A stretch of 64,000 nucleotides of DNA from Mycolicibacterium iranicum (GTDB taxonomy: Bacteria; Actinomycetota; Actinomycetes; Mycobacteriales; Mycobacteriaceae), in assembly GCF_002101705.1 (NCBI RefSeq), contig NZ_LQPC01000019.1, positions 124,001-188,000 on the forward strand. Direction: 5' to 3'. Of this stretch, positions 57,153 to 64,000 are shown one piece after another. Made by a program: the position numbers and the translations under genes. The notes under the pieces are model-generated. The model searched no databases, was not told where the DNA came from, and saw nothing but the letters and a program-made list of their open reading frames with translations. Each line of letters starts with the position of its first letter. Position 1 is the stretch's first letter.

Positions 57153-58057
57153 CCTGGCCGGATCGAGATAAGTCCGCCTTCCCGTCCGCTCTACCCGGCG
57201 CTTTCGCTGCGCCGTCGGCCATGTCGCATGGTGGCGTGAATCCGTCGTCGTTCTCGGATTTCCTGCGCCATCAGGCGCCCCATCTGTTGCCCGGCAGCGG
57301 CGGCGGTCTGGCACCGACAGATGCAGTCCCGCATGGCACTACGATCGTCGCGCTGAAGTTTCCCGGCGGGGTGGTGATGGCCGGCGACCGGCGTGCCACC
57401 CAGGGGCACATGATCGCCAGCCGCGACGTGCAGAAGGTGTACATCACCGATGACTACACCGTCACCGGCATCGCAGGCACCGCCGCAATCGCCGTCGAAT
57501 TCGCTCGGCTGTATGCGGTGGAACTGGAGCACTACGAAAAGCTCGAAGGTGTCGCGCTGACGTTCGCCGGCAAGGTGAACCGGCTCGCGACGATGGTGCG
57601 CGGAAATCTGGGCGCCGCACTGCAGGGCTTCGTCGCGCTGCCACTGCTCGCCGGTTACGATCTCGACGATCCGAATCCCGAGGGGGCGGGCCGCATCGTG
57701 TCGTTCGACGCGGCGGGCGGTCACAACATGGAGGAAGAGGGATATCACTCGGTTGGTTCCGGCTCCATCTTCGCCAAGTCGTCGATGAAGAAGCTGTACT
57801 CGCAGGTCCGCGACGCGGATTCGGCGCTGCGGGTCGCGATCGAGTCGCTCTACGATGCCGCCGACGACGATTCCGCCACCGGCGGACCGGATCTGGTGCG
57901 GGGTATCTTCCCGACGGCGGTGGTGATCAATGCCGACGGCGCCATCGAGATCTCCGAGCAGCAGATCGCCGCGCTGTGCCGAGAGATCATCGAGAGTCGT
58001 TCGCAGGCAAATACATTCGGGCCGGAGGCCGAGCCCGTTCGAGGTGACGAGCTGTGA
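57149..58057 (+). CDS. prcB: 20S proteasome beta subunit
   Basis: 302 residues. It has an N-terminal propeptide of about 63 residues; cleavage before Thr64 in [14 protein letters not shown] frees the catalytic N-terminal threonine. Other core residues are GDRRATQG (Asp) and the Lys in [10 protein letters not shown]. It forms the two inner heptameric rings. Start GTG overlaps the pup stop, end overlaps prcA by 4 bp, so pup-prcB-prcA is one translationally coupled unit. Confidence 0.97.
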   Translation: MTWPDRDKSAFPSALPGAFAAPSAMSHGGVNPSSFSDFLRHQAPHLLPGSGGGLAPTDAVPHGTTIVALKFPGGVVMAGDRRATQGHMIASRDVQKVYITDDYTVTGIAGTAAIAVEFARLYAVELEHYEKLEGVALTFAGKVNRLATMVRGNLGAALQGFVALPLLAGYDLDDPNPEGAGRIVSFDAAGGHNMEEEGYHSVGSGSIFAKSSMKKLYSQVRDADSALRVAIESLYDAADDDSATGGPDLVRGIFPTAVVINADGAIEISEQQIAALCREIIESRSQANTFGPEAEPVRGDEL

Positions 58058-58812
58058 GCTTTCCGTATTTCATCTCGCCCGAGCAGGCGATGCGCGAGCG
58101 TTCGGAGCTTGCGCGTAAAGGGATTGCCCGCGGCCGTAGTGTGATCGCGCTGGCCTACGCCGACGGTGTGCTGTTCGTCGCGGAGAACCCGTCTCGGTCG
58201 CTGCAGAAGGTGAGCGAACTCTACGATCGTGTGGGCTTCGCCGCCGTCGGGCGGTTCAACGAGTTCAACAATCTGCGCAGCGGCGGAATCCGCTTTGCCG
58301 ACACCCAGGGCTACGCGTATTCACGGCGCGATGTGACGGGCCGCCAGCTGGCCAACGTCTACGCCCAGACGCTGGGGACGATCTTCACCGAGCAGGCCAA
58401 GCCATACGAGGTGGAGCTGTGCGTGGCCGAGGTCGCGCACTACGGCGAGACGAAAGCGCCTGAGCTCTACCGGATCACCTATGACGGGTCGATCGCCGAC
58501 GAGCCGCATTTCGTGGTCATGGGTGGCACGACTGAGCCGATCATCGCGGCGCTCAACGAGTCCTACACCGAGAACGCGAGCCTGGGTGACGCGGTGTCGA
58601 TCGCGGTCGGTGCCCTGGGCGCCGGTGGCAACGGTGCAGAACCGCGGACACTGGGGCCGTCGACGCTCGAGGTTGCGATTCTGGACGCCAACCGGCGCCG
58701 CCGGGCGTTCCGCCGCATCACGGGGGCGGCGTTGGAGGCGCTGCTGCCCGCCCCGGCCGAGAAGCCGGCCGCGGAAGCAGCTGAAGCCGGCGACTCCAAG
58801 CCCGCCAAGTAA
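58054..58812 (+). CDS. prcA: 20S proteasome alpha subunit
   Basis: 252 residues; forms the outer gate rings of the proteasome and docks Mpa. It has the conserved [21 protein letters not shown]-terminus, which makes the gating peptide, then the alpha-type Ntn fold without a catalytic Thr. The C-terminus carries an Ala/Glu/Lys-rich tail ([18 protein letters not shown]) typical of mycobacteria. Start is a GTG overlapping prcB. Followed by a terminator-like hairpin. Confidence 0.97.
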   Translation: MSFPYFISPEQAMRERSELARKGIARGRSVIALAYADGVLFVAENPSRSLQKVSELYDRVGFAAVGRFNEFNNLRSGGIRFADTQGYAYSRRDVTGRQLANVYAQTLGTIFTEQAKPYEVELCVAEVAHYGETKAPELYRITYDGSIADEPHFVVMGGTTEPIIAALNESYTENASLGDAVSIAVGALGAGGNGAEPRTLGPSTLEVAILDANRRRRAFRRITGAALEALLPAPAEKPAAEAAEAGDSKPAK

Positions 58813-58818
58813 CTCCAT

Positions 58819-58839
58819 TACGCGCCGAGCGTGCGCGTA
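58819..58839 (+). terminator. Possible terminator after prcA
   Basis: tacgcgc (58819-58825) and gcgcgta (58833-58839) form a perfect 7-bp stem with a 7-nt loop, 6 bp after the prcA stop. No U-run follows. It would close the pup-prcBA operon before the betaine-catabolism genes. Confidence 0.5.
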
Positions 58840-58978
58840 GGGCGAGAGATAGTCGATAGCTCCGCCCTGGATGCACTCTCGGTGGCGGATTCTCGGGGTG
58901 TAGTGCACCCCGCACACTCACAGGAACGCTTTTGCGTGTCCATCTTGCGTCCAGTCCCGCCAGGGTGGATGATTTTGT

Positions 58979-59012
58979 TGCGTATAACGCATCGCGTTGC
59001 GCAAAGCGCAAC
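58979..59012 (+). promoter_or_regulatory. Tandem palindromes, probable IclR-type operator
   Basis: tgcgt-ata-acgca (58979-58991) and gttgcgc-aaa-gcgcaac (58996-59012) are two perfect palindromes of the form TGCGN..NCGCA, centred 19 bp apart, just upstream of the catabolic operon whose ATG is 59057. IclR-family regulators typically bind sites such as TTGCGCAAAGCGCAA. No IclR gene lies in the window. Confidence 0.55.
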
Positions 59013-59056
59013 TCAACACATCAAAATCTTCCTTCCCAAACGAAAGCGGTCGAGGC

Positions 59057-61501
59057 ATGCCAAAAGTCGTCGTGATCGGTGCCGGAATCGTCGGCACCTC
59101 GCTCGCCGACGAACTGACCGCGCGGGGGTGGACCGACGTCACCGTCGTCGACCGCGGGCCACTGTTCGCCACCGGAGGCTCTACCTCCCATGCGCCGGGC
59201 CTGGTGTTCCAAACCAACCCGTCCAAGACCATGACCGCCTTCGCCAAATACACGGTGGAGAAGTTCAACGCCCTCGATCACCCCGACGGCTGGGCGTTCA
59301 ATCCCGTGGGCGGACTTGAGGTCGCCACCACCCCTGAGCGTTTGGCTGACCTGCATCGCAAAGCCGGCTGGGCACAGTCCTGGGGCATCGAAGGTCATCT
59401 CCTCACCCCCGCCGAGTGCGTGCGTCTGCACCCTCTCATCGATCCCGGTCGCATCCTCGGCGGCTTCCACACCCCCGCCGACGGCCTGGCGAAGGCGTTG
59501 CGCGCCGCGGAGGCCCAGGCCCGCCGCGCCGAGGCGAGGGGTGCCACGCTTCGTCCGCACACCGAAGTGCTCGGAATCCTCGACAACGGTCACCGAGTCA
59601 CCGGCGTGCGGACCGCCGACGGCGTCATCGACGCCGACGTCGTGGTGTGCGCCGCCGGCTTCTGGGGCGCGCAGTTCGCCAAAGAGGTCGGGCTCGTCCT
59701 GCCGCTGGTCCCCATGGCACACCAATACGCGCGCACCGGGCAGATCCCCGACCTCGTCGGCCGCAACACTGAGCTCACCGAGGCGGGCCTGCCGATCCTG
59801 CGGCATCAGGACCAGGACCTCTACTTCCGTGAGCACGTCGATCGCCTTGGAATAGGGTCCTACAGCCACAAGCCCATGCCTGTGGACATGACGACGCTGC
59901 TCGCCGACACGGCCGGTGAGCCGATGCCGTCGATGATGCCCTTCACCGAAGAGGACTTCGCTCCCGCCTGGCAGGCAGCTGCCGAACTGCTTCCCGCACT
60001 GGGGGATTCGAAGGTCGAAGAGGCCTTCAACGGCATCTTCTCGTTCACTCCCGACGGGTTTTCGATTATGGGTGAGCACCGCGAATTGCCCGGATTTTGG
60101 GTGGCCGAAGCGGTGTGGGTCACCCACTCGGCAGGGGTCGCCCGGGCCACTGCCGAATGGATCGTGGACGGTGCGCCGTCCGTCGACACCCACGAATGCG
60201 ACCTCTACCGATTCGAGGACATCGCCCGCAGTCCCGAGTTCGTGATGCAGACCAGCTCGCAGGCGTTCGTCGAGGTCTACGACGTCGTCCATCCCCACCA
60301 ATACCGCACCGCCCTGCGCGGGCTGCGCACGAGCCCGTTCCATGGCCGCCAGGCCGCACTCGGTGCGTACTTCTACGAGGGTGGCGGCTGGGAACGCCCA
60401 GCCTGGTACGAGTCCAATGCGGCTCTGGCGCAACGGCTTTTCGAGGACGGGCTTGCTGTTCCCGACCGAGACGAATGGGCGTCGAGGTTCTGGTCGCCGA
60501 TCTCCATCGCTGAAGCGCACTGGACCCGCGCGCACGTCGCAATGTTCGACATGACCCCGCTGACCCGGTATGAGGTGTCGGGCCCCGGTGCCGCGGCGTT
60601 CCTGCAGCAGATGACGACCAACAACGTGGACAAGAGCGTCGGGTCGGTCACCTACACGCTGCTGCTCGACGAAACCGGCGGCATTCGCAGTGATCTCACT
60701 GTCGCACGCCTTGCTCCCGACACGTTCCAGGTCGGCGCGAACTCCCCGATGGACTTCGACTGGCTTTCGCGGCGCAGGCCCGCCGACGTCATGCTGCGCG
60801 ACATCACCGGCGGAACGTGCTGCCTGGGCGTATGGGGCCCCGACGCTCGTGACGTCATCGCGCCGCTGTGTCCGGATGACGTCAGCAACGACGGTTTCAA
60901 GTATTTCCGCGCGATGCACACCTATCTCGGTGCCATCCCGGTCACGATGATGCGGGTCTCCTACGTCGGCGAACTCGGTTGGGAGATCTACGCAAGCGCC
61001 GAATACGGTTGTGCACTCTGGGATCTCATTGCAGAAGCGGGCGGACCGTTCGGCATCGTCCCAGCCGGCCGCATAGCTTTCAACAGCCTGCGCATCGAAA
61101 AAGGCTATCGCAGCTGGGGGACCGATATGACCGCCGAACACCGGCCCGCCGCGGCGGGTCTCGATTTCGCGGTGCGCATGTCCAAGGACACGGATTTCGT
61201 GGGCAAAGCGGCCCTGCAGCAGGCTCCCGAGCCCGACAAAGTGCTGCGCAGCATCGTGTTCGACGATCCCGCCGCGGTGGTGCTCGGCAAGGAGCCGGTG
61301 TCGGTCGCCGGTCGCTGCGTCGGGTACGTCACGAGCGCAGGCTTTTCCACAACCATCGGGCGCACCATCGCGTACGCGTGGCTGCCCGCAACGGTGATCG
61401 TCGGCGACGTGGTCACGGTCGCCTACCGCGGTGCGACATACCGCGCCGTCGTGCACGCCGAGCCCGTCGTGGACCCCGAGATGTCGCGGATCAAGAGGTA
61501 G
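59057..61501 (+). CDS. FAD/GcvT fusion, dimethylglycine- or sarcosine-dehydrogenase-like
   Basis: 814 residues. The N-terminal half is a DAO-type FAD oxidoreductase ([35 protein letters not shown]), the middle an FAO_M-like segment, and the C-terminal half a GcvT/aminomethyltransferase folate domain ([52 protein letters not shown]). Such fusions demethylate N-methylated glycines and pass the one-carbon unit to tetrahydrofolate. ATG 59057 chosen; the frame reaches back to 58997. Within this operon the best guess is dimethylglycine to sarcosine, but the preferred substrate cannot be fixed from sequence. Confidence 0.85.
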   Translation: MPKVVVIGAGIVGTSLADELTARGWTDVTVVDRGPLFATGGSTSHAPGLVFQTNPSKTMTAFAKYTVEKFNALDHPDGWAFNPVGGLEVATTPERLADLHRKAGWAQSWGIEGHLLTPAECVRLHPLIDPGRILGGFHTPADGLAKALRAAEAQARRAEARGATLRPHTEVLGILDNGHRVTGVRTADGVIDADVVVCAAGFWGAQFAKEVGLVLPLVPMAHQYARTGQIPDLVGRNTELTEAGLPILRHQDQDLYFREHVDRLGIGSYSHKPMPVDMTTLLADTAGEPMPSMMPFTEEDFAPAWQAAAELLPALGDSKVEEAFNGIFSFTPDGFSIMGEHRELPGFWVAEAVWVTHSAGVARATAEWIVDGAPSVDTHECDLYRFEDIARSPEFVMQTSSQAFVEVYDVVHPHQYRTALRGLRTSPFHGRQAALGAYFYEGGGWERPAWYESNAALAQRLFEDGLAVPDRDEWASRFWSPISIAEAHWTRAHVAMFDMTPLTRYEVSGPGAAAFLQQMTTNNVDKSVGSVTYTLLLDETGGIRSDLTVARLAPDTFQVGANSPMDFDWLSRRRPADVMLRDITGGTCCLGVWGPDARDVIAPLCPDDVSNDGFKYFRAMHTYLGAIPVTMMRVSYVGELGWEIYASAEYGCALWDLIAEAGGPFGIVPAGRIAFNSLRIEKGYRSWGTDMTAEHRPAAAGLDFAVRMSKDTDFVGKAALQQAPEPDKVLRSIVFDDPAAVVLGKEPVSVAGRCVGYVTSAGFSTTIGRTIAYAWLPATVIVGDVVTVAYRGATYRAVVHAEPVVDPEMSRIKR

Positions 61502-61505
61502 TGGT

Positions 61506-62651
61506 GTGACTTCGCAGACCTTCGACGTCATTGTCATCGGGTTGGGTGGCATGGGTAGCGCTGCGGCCTACCACCTCGCCGCACGCGGGCAGCGCGTGCT
61601 GGGGCTGGAGAAGTTCACTCCCGCTCACGACAAGGGATCCAGCCACGGCGGTTCCCGCATCATCCGGCAGTCCTACTTCGAGGATCCGGCCTACGTGCCG
61701 CTGCTGCTGCGCGCCTACGAACTGTGGGACGAACTCGCCAGGGACAGCGGACGCGACGTGTACCGCATGACGGGCGGGCTGTTCATCGGGCCCCCGGATT
61801 GCCTGACGGTCGCCGGCAGCCTGCGAGCCAGCCAGGAGTGGGACCTGCCGCACGACCTCCTCGACGAGAACGAGATCCGGCAGCGGTTCCCCAACTTCAC
61901 CCCGCAACCCGGCGACATTGCGCTCTTCGAGGCCAAAGCCGGATTCGCGCGCCCCGAGCTCACTGTCCAAGCCCATCTGGACCTCGCTGAAAAGGCCGGG
62001 GCCACATTGCGCTTCGGTGAGGAAGTCCTCGAGTGGTCCGAGACGGCCCGCGGTGTCACCGTCCGGACTGTCGCGGGCACGTACACGGCAGGACAGGTGG
62101 TGATCTGCCCCGGGGCGTGGGCGCCGCAGCTGCTGGCCGACTTCGGAATCCCCATCACCGTCGAACGCCAGGTGCTGTATTGGCTCGATCCGGTCGGGGG
62201 CGTCGAACCGTTCGTCGATCACCCGATCTTCATCGACGAGGACGCCTCCGGCATGCAGATCTACGGCTTCCCCGCGATCGACGGACCCCGCGGCGGCGTC
62301 AAGGTCGCGTTCTTCCGCAAGGGCATCGAGTGCACACCGGACACGATAGACCGGACCGTGCACGACCGTGAGGTGCGCGAAATGCGCGACCGCGCAGCGC
62401 AATTGCTGCCCGCCCTGGACGGGCCGTGTGTCCACTCGGCGACCTGCATGTACTCCAATACCCCGGACCAACACTTCGTGATTGCTCGCCACCCCGACAC
62501 CGAGAACGTCACGGTGGCATGCGGATTCTCCGGGCACGGCTTCAAATTCGTTCCCGTGGTGGGGGAGATCCTCGCCGATCTCGCCACCACTGGTGCAACG
62601 ACGCACCCGATCTCGCTGTTCGACCCCCGCAGATTGGTGACGGCTCTATGA
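61506..62651 (+). CDS. Monomeric sarcosine oxidase-like flavoprotein
   Basis: 381 residues from GTG 61506, 4 bp after the previous gene. DAO fold with FAD motif [19 protein letters not shown], active-site block [16 protein letters not shown] and, near 315-325, [17 protein letters not shown], whose Cys is the residue that binds FAD covalently in MSOX/MTOX enzymes. It would oxidise sarcosine (or another N-methyl amino acid) to glycine, formaldehyde and hydrogen peroxide. The ATGA overlap with the Rieske gene supports co-expression. N-methyltryptophan oxidase is the main alternative. Confidence 0.88.
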   Translation: MTSQTFDVIVIGLGGMGSAAAYHLAARGQRVLGLEKFTPAHDKGSSHGGSRIIRQSYFEDPAYVPLLLRAYELWDELARDSGRDVYRMTGGLFIGPPDCLTVAGSLRASQEWDLPHDLLDENEIRQRFPNFTPQPGDIALFEAKAGFARPELTVQAHLDLAEKAGATLRFGEEVLEWSETARGVTVRTVAGTYTAGQVVICPGAWAPQLLADFGIPITVERQVLYWLDPVGGVEPFVDHPIFIDEDASGMQIYGFPAIDGPRGGVKVAFFRKGIECTPDTIDRTVHDREVREMRDRAAQLLPALDGPCVHSATCMYSNTPDQHFVIARHPDTENVTVACGFSGHGFKFVPVVGEILADLATTGATTHPISLFDPRRLVTAL

Positions 62652-63787
62652 CTGCCTTTCCTCCGCCCGCCCTGCTGCCCACCCTGGCCGGCAGGTACTA
62701 CACCAGCGCCGAGGTCTTCGCCTCGGAGCAGGAGCACATCTTCGAGAACACCTGGTTCTGCGCGGTGCGCTCCTCGGACCTCGCGCTACCGGGGAAGTTC
62801 AAAAAAGTGCAGGTCGGACGAGAGAGCGTGCTGCTGATCCGCGGCCGCGACGGCCTTCTGCGCGCCTTCCTCAACGTGTGCAGGCATCGCGGTGCCCAAC
62901 TCTGCGTGGAGTCTGAGGGCGAGGTCAAGCGGACCCTGCGCTGCCCGTACCACTCCTGGACCTACGCACTCGACGGCAAACTCATGGCAGCGCCGAACAT
63001 CGGGACTCTGACCGACGACGAGGGAGCACCGATCGACCGGTATCGCTACGGACTGGTGCCCGTGGCGCTGACCGAGTGGCTCGGATACGCATGGGTGTGT
63101 CTGTCCGACACCCCGCCGCCGTTCGAGGACGTGCTCGCCGAGACGACCAGGACGCTCGGCGATTCCGATGCCATCAATCGTTACGGTATCGGCGGCCTCG
63201 ACGTGGGGCACCGCGTGGTCTACGACGTCGCGGCGAACTGGAAGCTGATCGTGGAGAACTTCATGGAGTGCTACCACTGCAGCTCGATCCATCCCGAACT
63301 CGTCGGCGTCCTGCCCGAGTTCGCGCGGGGCCTGGCCGCCCAGGCCAACGTCGGACTCGGTGCCGAATTCGGCCCTGAAGTCGCGGGATTCACCGTCGAC
63401 GGAGGTCAGGGCTTCGAGCGGCTGCCCGGAATCACCGATGATCAGGACCGCCGCTACTACGCGATCACCGTGAAGGCGAACGTCTTCATCAACCTGGTAC
63501 CCGACCATGTGATCTTCCACCGGATGTATCCGGTCGCCGCGGATCGCACGGTGGTGGAATGCGATTGGCTTTACACCGGTGAGGTGGTCGGCTCCGATCG
63601 GGATGTTTCCCGCTCTGTCGAGCTGTTCCACCGGGTCAACGTCCAGGATTTCGACGCCTGCGAGCGCACCCAGCCGGCGATGTCGTCGCGCGCCTACCGC
63701 AACGGCGGAGTGCTCGTTCCGGCCGAACACCACATCGCGGAGTTCCATCACTGGGTAATGTCCCGACTGGCTGCTGCTCCGGTGTAG
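62648..63787 (+). CDS. Rieske oxygenase alpha subunit, betaine-demethylase type
   Basis: 379 residues. The Rieske 2Fe-2S motif CRHRG...CPYHSW is at about 84-108. The mononuclear-iron facial triad lies in [17 protein letters not shown], with a downstream Asp (VQDFDACE). It is similar to the oxygenases that demethylate glycine betaine, proline betaine or carnitine-like compounds. In this operon it probably makes dimethylglycine from betaine with release of formaldehyde. A reductase partner is not in the window and may follow downstream. Overlaps the sarcosine-oxidase-like gene by 4 bp. Confidence 0.88.
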   Translation: MTAFPPPALLPTLAGRYYTSAEVFASEQEHIFENTWFCAVRSSDLALPGKFKKVQVGRESVLLIRGRDGLLRAFLNVCRHRGAQLCVESEGEVKRTLRCPYHSWTYALDGKLMAAPNIGTLTDDEGAPIDRYRYGLVPVALTEWLGYAWVCLSDTPPPFEDVLAETTRTLGDSDAINRYGIGGLDVGHRVVYDVAANWKLIVENFMECYHCSSIHPELVGVLPEFARGLAAQANVGLGAEFGPEVAGFTVDGGQGFERLPGITDDQDRRYYAITVKANVFINLVPDHVIFHRMYPVAADRTVVECDWLYTGEVVGSDRDVSRSVELFHRVNVQDFDACERTQPAMSSRAYRNGGVLVPAEHHIAEFHHWVMSRLAAAPV

Positions 63788-63810
63788 ACGGCAAGGGGGT
63801 CGACAGGGCC

Positions 63811-64000
63811 ATGGACGGTGAACCCGATCTCTGGATCGGCGGCTCGTGGCGTCACGCCTCCGATGGAGGCACCCGCTACATCATCAATCCCGCTGACGGC
63901 GGCGTCGCGGCGGTCGTCGACGAAGCCACTCCGGACGATGCGCTGGCGGCCGTGGCCGCGGCCAGAACAGCCTTCGACGACGGAGCCTGGCGCGCCACGC
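63811..64000 (+). CDS. Aldehyde dehydrogenase (3' end outside window)
   Basis: The first 63 residues are visible: DGEPDLWIGGSWRHASDGGT, then INPADGGVAAVVDEATPDDA, which is the N-terminal NAD-binding start of the ALDH superfamily. In a betaine operon it may be a betaine-aldehyde dehydrogenase, making betaine from choline-derived aldehyde, or it may oxidise an aldehyde released by the demethylases. The catalytic Cys and Glu lie beyond the end of the window. It starts 23 bp after the Rieske gene. Confidence 0.8.
   Translation, partial: MDGEPDLWIGGSWRHASDGGTRYIINPADGGVAAVVDEATPDDALAAVAAARTAFDDGAWRAT

Noticed and set aside
59021..61552. 843-codon minus-strand ORF
   Set aside because: Antisense shadow of the FAD/GcvT gene.

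Overview
The window comes from a mycobacterium of the Mycolicibacterium type. From about 19 kb to 58.8 kb it carries, in conserved order, the block that Mycobacterium tuberculosis has between Rv2141c and Rv2109c: M20 peptidase, PEBP protein, pyrD, lppL, uppP, cysQ, mshC, metH, hisE/hisG, trmI, lppK, mpa, dop, pup, prcB, prcA. Mycothiol synthesis (mshC), the Pup-proteasome system, lipoproteins with lipoboxes, high GC and many probable leaderless starts (a TANNNT box 6-7 nt before the start codon) all fit. The species cannot be fixed from sequence alone.

Region 1 (1-3.0 kb) holds the end of an SCP2-like sterol-carrier protein, a zinc alcohol dehydrogenase and an acyl-CoA dehydrogenase, a small lipid or alcohol oxidation group. 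Region 2 (3.0-5.3 kb) is a scar: the 3' part of one IS3-family element is abutted by a second, apparently intact IS3-family element with 25-bp inverted repeats, followed by 0.5 kb with no intact gene that contains a tRNA-Lys-like 3' half (probable old attachment site) and short tandem repeats.

Region 3 (5.3-19.0 kb) is an integrated mobile element of the actinomycete integrative and conjugative (AICE/pSAM2-like) kind: HD hydrolase, Nudix hydrolase, HTH regulator, SCO3933-like regulator, FtsK/TraB-like translocase, RepSA-like HUH replication initiator, a small unknown ORF and a large serine integrase whose last codons lie inside a tRNA-Leu gene. Its left part is a defence island: an AbiE-like toxin-antitoxin pair with an operator-like inverted repeat, then a four-gene CBASS operon (patatin phospholipase, CD-NTase cyclase, E2-E1 fusion Cap2, and an unknown 80-residue protein in the place where a Cap3 peptidase would be expected). 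A 10-unit array of TGTCSG motifs spaced on average 10.4 bp lies between the regulator and the transfer genes.

Region 4 (19.0-58.8 kb) is the conserved chromosomal block with local insertions: a TetR / FAD monooxygenase / MFS exporter group next to pyrD, a TetR-R2lox pair with the full set of R2lox metal ligands and cross-link residues, a MerA-like disulfide oxidoreductase, and a second copy of an integral membrane protein between mpa and dop. Region 5 (59.0-64.0 kb) is a catabolic operon for glycine betaine or a similar N-methylated compound: FAD/GcvT dimethylglycine-dehydrogenase-like enzyme, monomeric sarcosine-oxidase-like enzyme, Rieske oxygenase and the start of an aldehyde dehydrogenase. 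It is preceded by two tandem palindromes of the type bound by IclR regulators.
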